From NCBI GenBank assembly GCA_003460745.1, contig QTVU01000079.1:1-7729 (forward strand): a stretch of 7,729 nt of DNA, read 5' to 3'. Positions 6,446 through 7,729 of this stretch are shown piece after piece; the stretch's first letter is position 1; each line of letters opens with the position of its first letter. A model generated the notes under the pieces. It was not told where the DNA came from and made no database searches. It was given only the letters and a program-made list of their open reading frames with translations. This stretch comes from Firmicutes bacterium AM55-24TS. GTDB lineage: Bacteria; Bacillota; Clostridia; UBA1381. The position numbers and the translations under genes are program-made.

Positions 6446-6967
6446 ATGATGGACAGTGATATAAAGTCTTGCCTTGAATCAGTAGATTGGTGTCGTGCAG
6501 ATTATGAGTATTTCAGAGGTGGCGGTTTTTCGTCGCACTTCAAAACGATGGCAGAGATGCCTGTGACAATGTTAAGAATAAATCTTGTTGACGGAGTTGG
6601 ACCGACAATTCAGATTGCAGAAGGTTATACAGTAGTTATTGATGAAGAAATTCATAAAATATTGGATCAAAGAACCGATCCAACTTGGCCGACAACTTGG
6701 TTTGTACCTATACTTAATCGTAGCAACGCATTTAAAGATGTATATAATGTTATGGCAAACTGGGGAGCAAATCATACTGTAACAATCCATGGACATATAG
6801 GGGCTGATCTTATCACAATGGCATCTATGCTGAGAATTCCTGTTTCAATGCATAATGTTCATAGAGAAAAAATATATCGACCTCATTCTTGGACAGCTTT
6901 CGGGGCAGAAAATGAATATGCATCTAATTATATGGCATGCAAAAATTACGGACCAATGTATAAATAA
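6446..6967 (+). CDS. fucI: L-fucose isomerase, C-terminal domain only (truncated; possible pseudogene)
   Basis: This 173-residue reading frame matches the C-terminal domain of L-fucose isomerase, which converts L-fucose to L-fuculose and is normally about 590 residues. Conserved family stretches are visible in order: FRGGGFSSHFK, GPTIQIAEGYTV, RTDPTWPTTWF, WGANH, GHIGADL, SMLRIPV, MHNV and a terminal NYGPMYK. His110 in WGANH corresponds to the metal ligand His528 of the E. coli enzyme. The ligands Glu337 and Asp361 lie in the missing part, so isomerase activity is not expected from this piece alone. AAGGAG (6434-6439) lies 6 bases before ATG 6446 and 9 before an alternative ATG at 6449, so it may be translated. 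It begins 18 bases after the protease stop. Its base composition is visibly more AT-rich than the proteases: 30% and 42% GC in two hand-counted 60-base lines, against 58% in one protease line. It is most likely a remnant left by deletion or recombination. Confidence 0.82.
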   Translation: MMDSDIKSCLESVDWCRADYEYFRGGGFSSHFKTMAEMPVTMLRINLVDGVGPTIQIAEGYTVVIDEEIHKILDQRTDPTWPTTWFVPILNRSNAFKDVYNVMANWGANHTVTIHGHIGADLITMASMLRIPVSMHNVHREKIYRPHSWTAFGAENEYASNYMACKNYGPMYK

Positions 6968-7279
6968 TGACAGGCCATTTTTGAAATAGTATAAAGAAAC
7001 TGCTGATAGAAGTAGAGTAAATAAAAAAGGTGGTTAAACCAACACAGATTTAACCATCTTTTTATATTAATTGTGGCAGTTTGTGGAAAACTATGGATAA
7101 GAAATATTATGCAGGTAAGATATATTATGTCTATATGATAACCGAATCAAACAAATTTTTCCGTATTTACTATGGTAAAGTAAAAGAATATGTATCCTCT
7201 TTGACCGTATTCAGAGTAAATGTATTTTTTTACCTTATTTGACCAATTTTATACGGTGGTCTTTTTGTCTTTACTTTTT
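6968..7279. other. AT-rich intergenic region between the operon and the right IS30 element
   Basis: About 310 bases hold no convincing gene. The recognisable element is the terminator at 7027-7068. A 49-codon frame (7093-7242, ATG to TGA) exists but has no clear Shine-Dalgarno site and is rich in Tyr, Lys, Phe and Val, as random AT-rich DNA would be. TTTGACC occurs twice (7200-7206 and 7238-7244), and ACCGTAT (7204-7210) has an inverted copy at 7251-7257 across a 40-base loop. None of these has an assignable function. Confidence 0.5.
7027..7068 (+). terminator. Rho-independent terminator after the fucI fragment
   Basis: AAGGTGGTTAAA (7027-7038) pairs with TTTAACCATCTT (7049-7060) as a 12-bp stem with one G-U pair and a loop of about 10 nt. 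TTTTATATT follows at once. The A-run just upstream of the stem (7023-7028) mirrors the T-run, so it could also stop transcription from the opposite direction. It lies 60 bases after the fucI fragment stop and would end the operon transcript. Confidence 0.8.
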
Positions 7280-7309
7280 TCTACCTTGAATTTACAATAT
7301 AAGTGCAAC
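7280..7309 (+). repeat. Left inverted repeat (IRL) of the right IS30 element
   Basis: This stretch contains CCTTGAATT, a central CAA and GTGCAAC. It aligns with the reverse complement of 218-247 at 20 of 30 positions by hand. It lies about 80 bases upstream of the transposase start, as expected for the left end of an IS30-family element. The outer boundary may differ by a few bases. Confidence 0.72.
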
Positions 7310-7322
7310 AAGTAAAAAAATA

Positions 7323-7351
7323 ATGACTCAAAGGGAAAAATCCAATATAAT
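7323..7351 (+). promoter_or_regulatory. Promoter for the right IS30 transposase
   Basis: ATGACT (7323-7328; TGAC matches the -35 core) is followed after exactly 17 bases by a perfect TATAAT (7346-7351). Transcription would start near 7358, about 30 bases before the transposase ATG. The position just inside the left inverted repeat is normal for an insertion-sequence promoter. Confidence 0.6.
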
Positions 7352-7387
7352 AGAATTGCAACGACTATTATTGAAAGGATGATTCCC

Positions 7388-7729
7388 ATGAGCCACTACA
7401 AACATTTTACCACAAAAGAACGAGAAAAGATACTGTTTTTTCTTGCACAAGAGAAAACAATTAGTTTTATAGCCAAAGAATTGCAGAGAGATAAATCATC
7501 GGTATCTCGTGAAATTAAGCGTAATACTAATACTGAAGGCATTTACTCGCCATCATACGCACAAAAGCAATATGAAATTCGCAGACGCAAATGTGGTAGA
7601 AAACCATTGTTATTAAATGCCGATATTCATAAAACTGTTCAATTCTTGTTTCTTCAATATCAATGGTCTCCAGAGCAAATTTCATTTCGTTTAAAACATG
7701 AGAAAAATCCTATACAAATTAGTTATGCT
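7388..7729 (+). CDS. IS30 family transposase, N-terminal part (3' partial)
   Basis: The first 114 codons of an IS30-family transposase run off the window end without a stop. The protein opens MSHYKHFTTKEREKILFFL, followed by a helix-turn-helix (about residues 20-45, with IAKELQRDKSSVSREIKRN). This is the HTH_38-type DNA-binding domain that recognises the element's ends. Further along are Tyr-x3-Tyr-Ala around residues 56-60, a basic RRRKCGRKP segment, and QWSPEQISFRL near residue 100, all typical of the family. The start is ATG 7388, with AAAGGA (7374-7379) 8 bases upstream; an in-frame ATG at 7379 overlaps that site and is less likely. The DDE catalytic domain lies outside the window, so activity cannot be judged. 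Confidence 0.94.
   Translation, partial: MSHYKHFTTKEREKILFFLAQEKTISFIAKELQRDKSSVSREIKRNTNTEGIYSPSYAQKQYEIRRRKCGRKPLLLNADIHKTVQFLFLQYQWSPEQISFRLKHEKNPIQISYA

Larger units (their letters stand above)
7280..7729 (+). mobile_element. 5' end of a second IS30-family insertion sequence
   Basis: This includes the left inverted repeat (7280-7309), a promoter (7323-7351) and the first 114 codons of the transposase. It has the same orientation as the element at the left edge of the window and related terminal repeats, so the two may be copies of the same or closely related elements. The two visible protein parts do not overlap, so identity between copies cannot be tested here. The 3' end is beyond the window. 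Confidence 0.85.

Noticed and set aside
7093..7242. A short frame beginning MDKKYYAG, reminiscent of Cas9 N-termini
   Set aside because: Similarity stops after the first few residues. No RuvC-I motif (DIGTNS-like) follows in any forward frame, no Shine-Dalgarno site is evident, and no CRISPR repeats are present. It is treated as chance in AT-rich DNA.
1..7729. CRISPR array, tRNA or rRNA genes
   Set aside because: No regularly spaced identical repeats and no cloverleaf or rRNA-like segment were seen on reading through the sequence; this was not tested with software.

Overview
The window looks like an accessory segment from a gut-type member of the Bacillota (Clostridia; Oscillospiraceae or Lachnospiraceae-like). 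This is inferred from strong AAGGAG/GGAGG ribosome sites, Gram-positive-style signal peptides, the DUF6273, MucBP-like and M64 modules, and IS30-family elements of the kind common in that group. The genus cannot be named from the sequence alone.

Layout. Positions 1-247 are the 3' end of an IS30-family insertion sequence (transposase C-terminus plus right inverted repeat). An extended -10 promoter (about 268-300) then drives a tightly packed same-strand run of four genes. These are a 70-residue BFD-like [2Fe-2S] protein (348-560), a 957-residue secreted M6-family metalloprotease (578-3451), a 986-residue secreted protein with an M64 (IgA peptidase-type) metalloprotease domain (3467-6427), and a 173-residue stand-alone C-terminal piece of L-fucose isomerase (6446-6967). 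Gaps between these genes are only 15-18 bases and each start has its own Shine-Dalgarno site. A rho-independent terminator follows at 7027-7068, then about 210 bases of AT-rich sequence with no convincing gene. A second IS30-family element begins at about 7280, in the same orientation as the first, and runs off the window at codon 114 of its transposase.

How the genes may work together. The two large proteins are exported zinc proteases that share a related C-terminal module of about 85-100 residues. One also carries a probable seven-bladed beta-propeller. The other carries an N-terminal DUF6273 domain and a MucBP-like domain. Together they resemble a secreted, host-interface protease pair, with immunoglobulin or mucin glycoproteins as the obvious but unproven substrates. 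The iron-sulfur protein at the head of the operon is a plausible redox or iron-linked accessory, but nothing in the sequence proves this. The fucose isomerase piece lacks the part of the enzyme that carries two of its three metal ligands and is more AT-rich than the proteases, so it is probably a rearrangement remnant. Two directly oriented IS30 elements with matching terminal repeats bracket the whole cargo, so the block could be or have been mobile.
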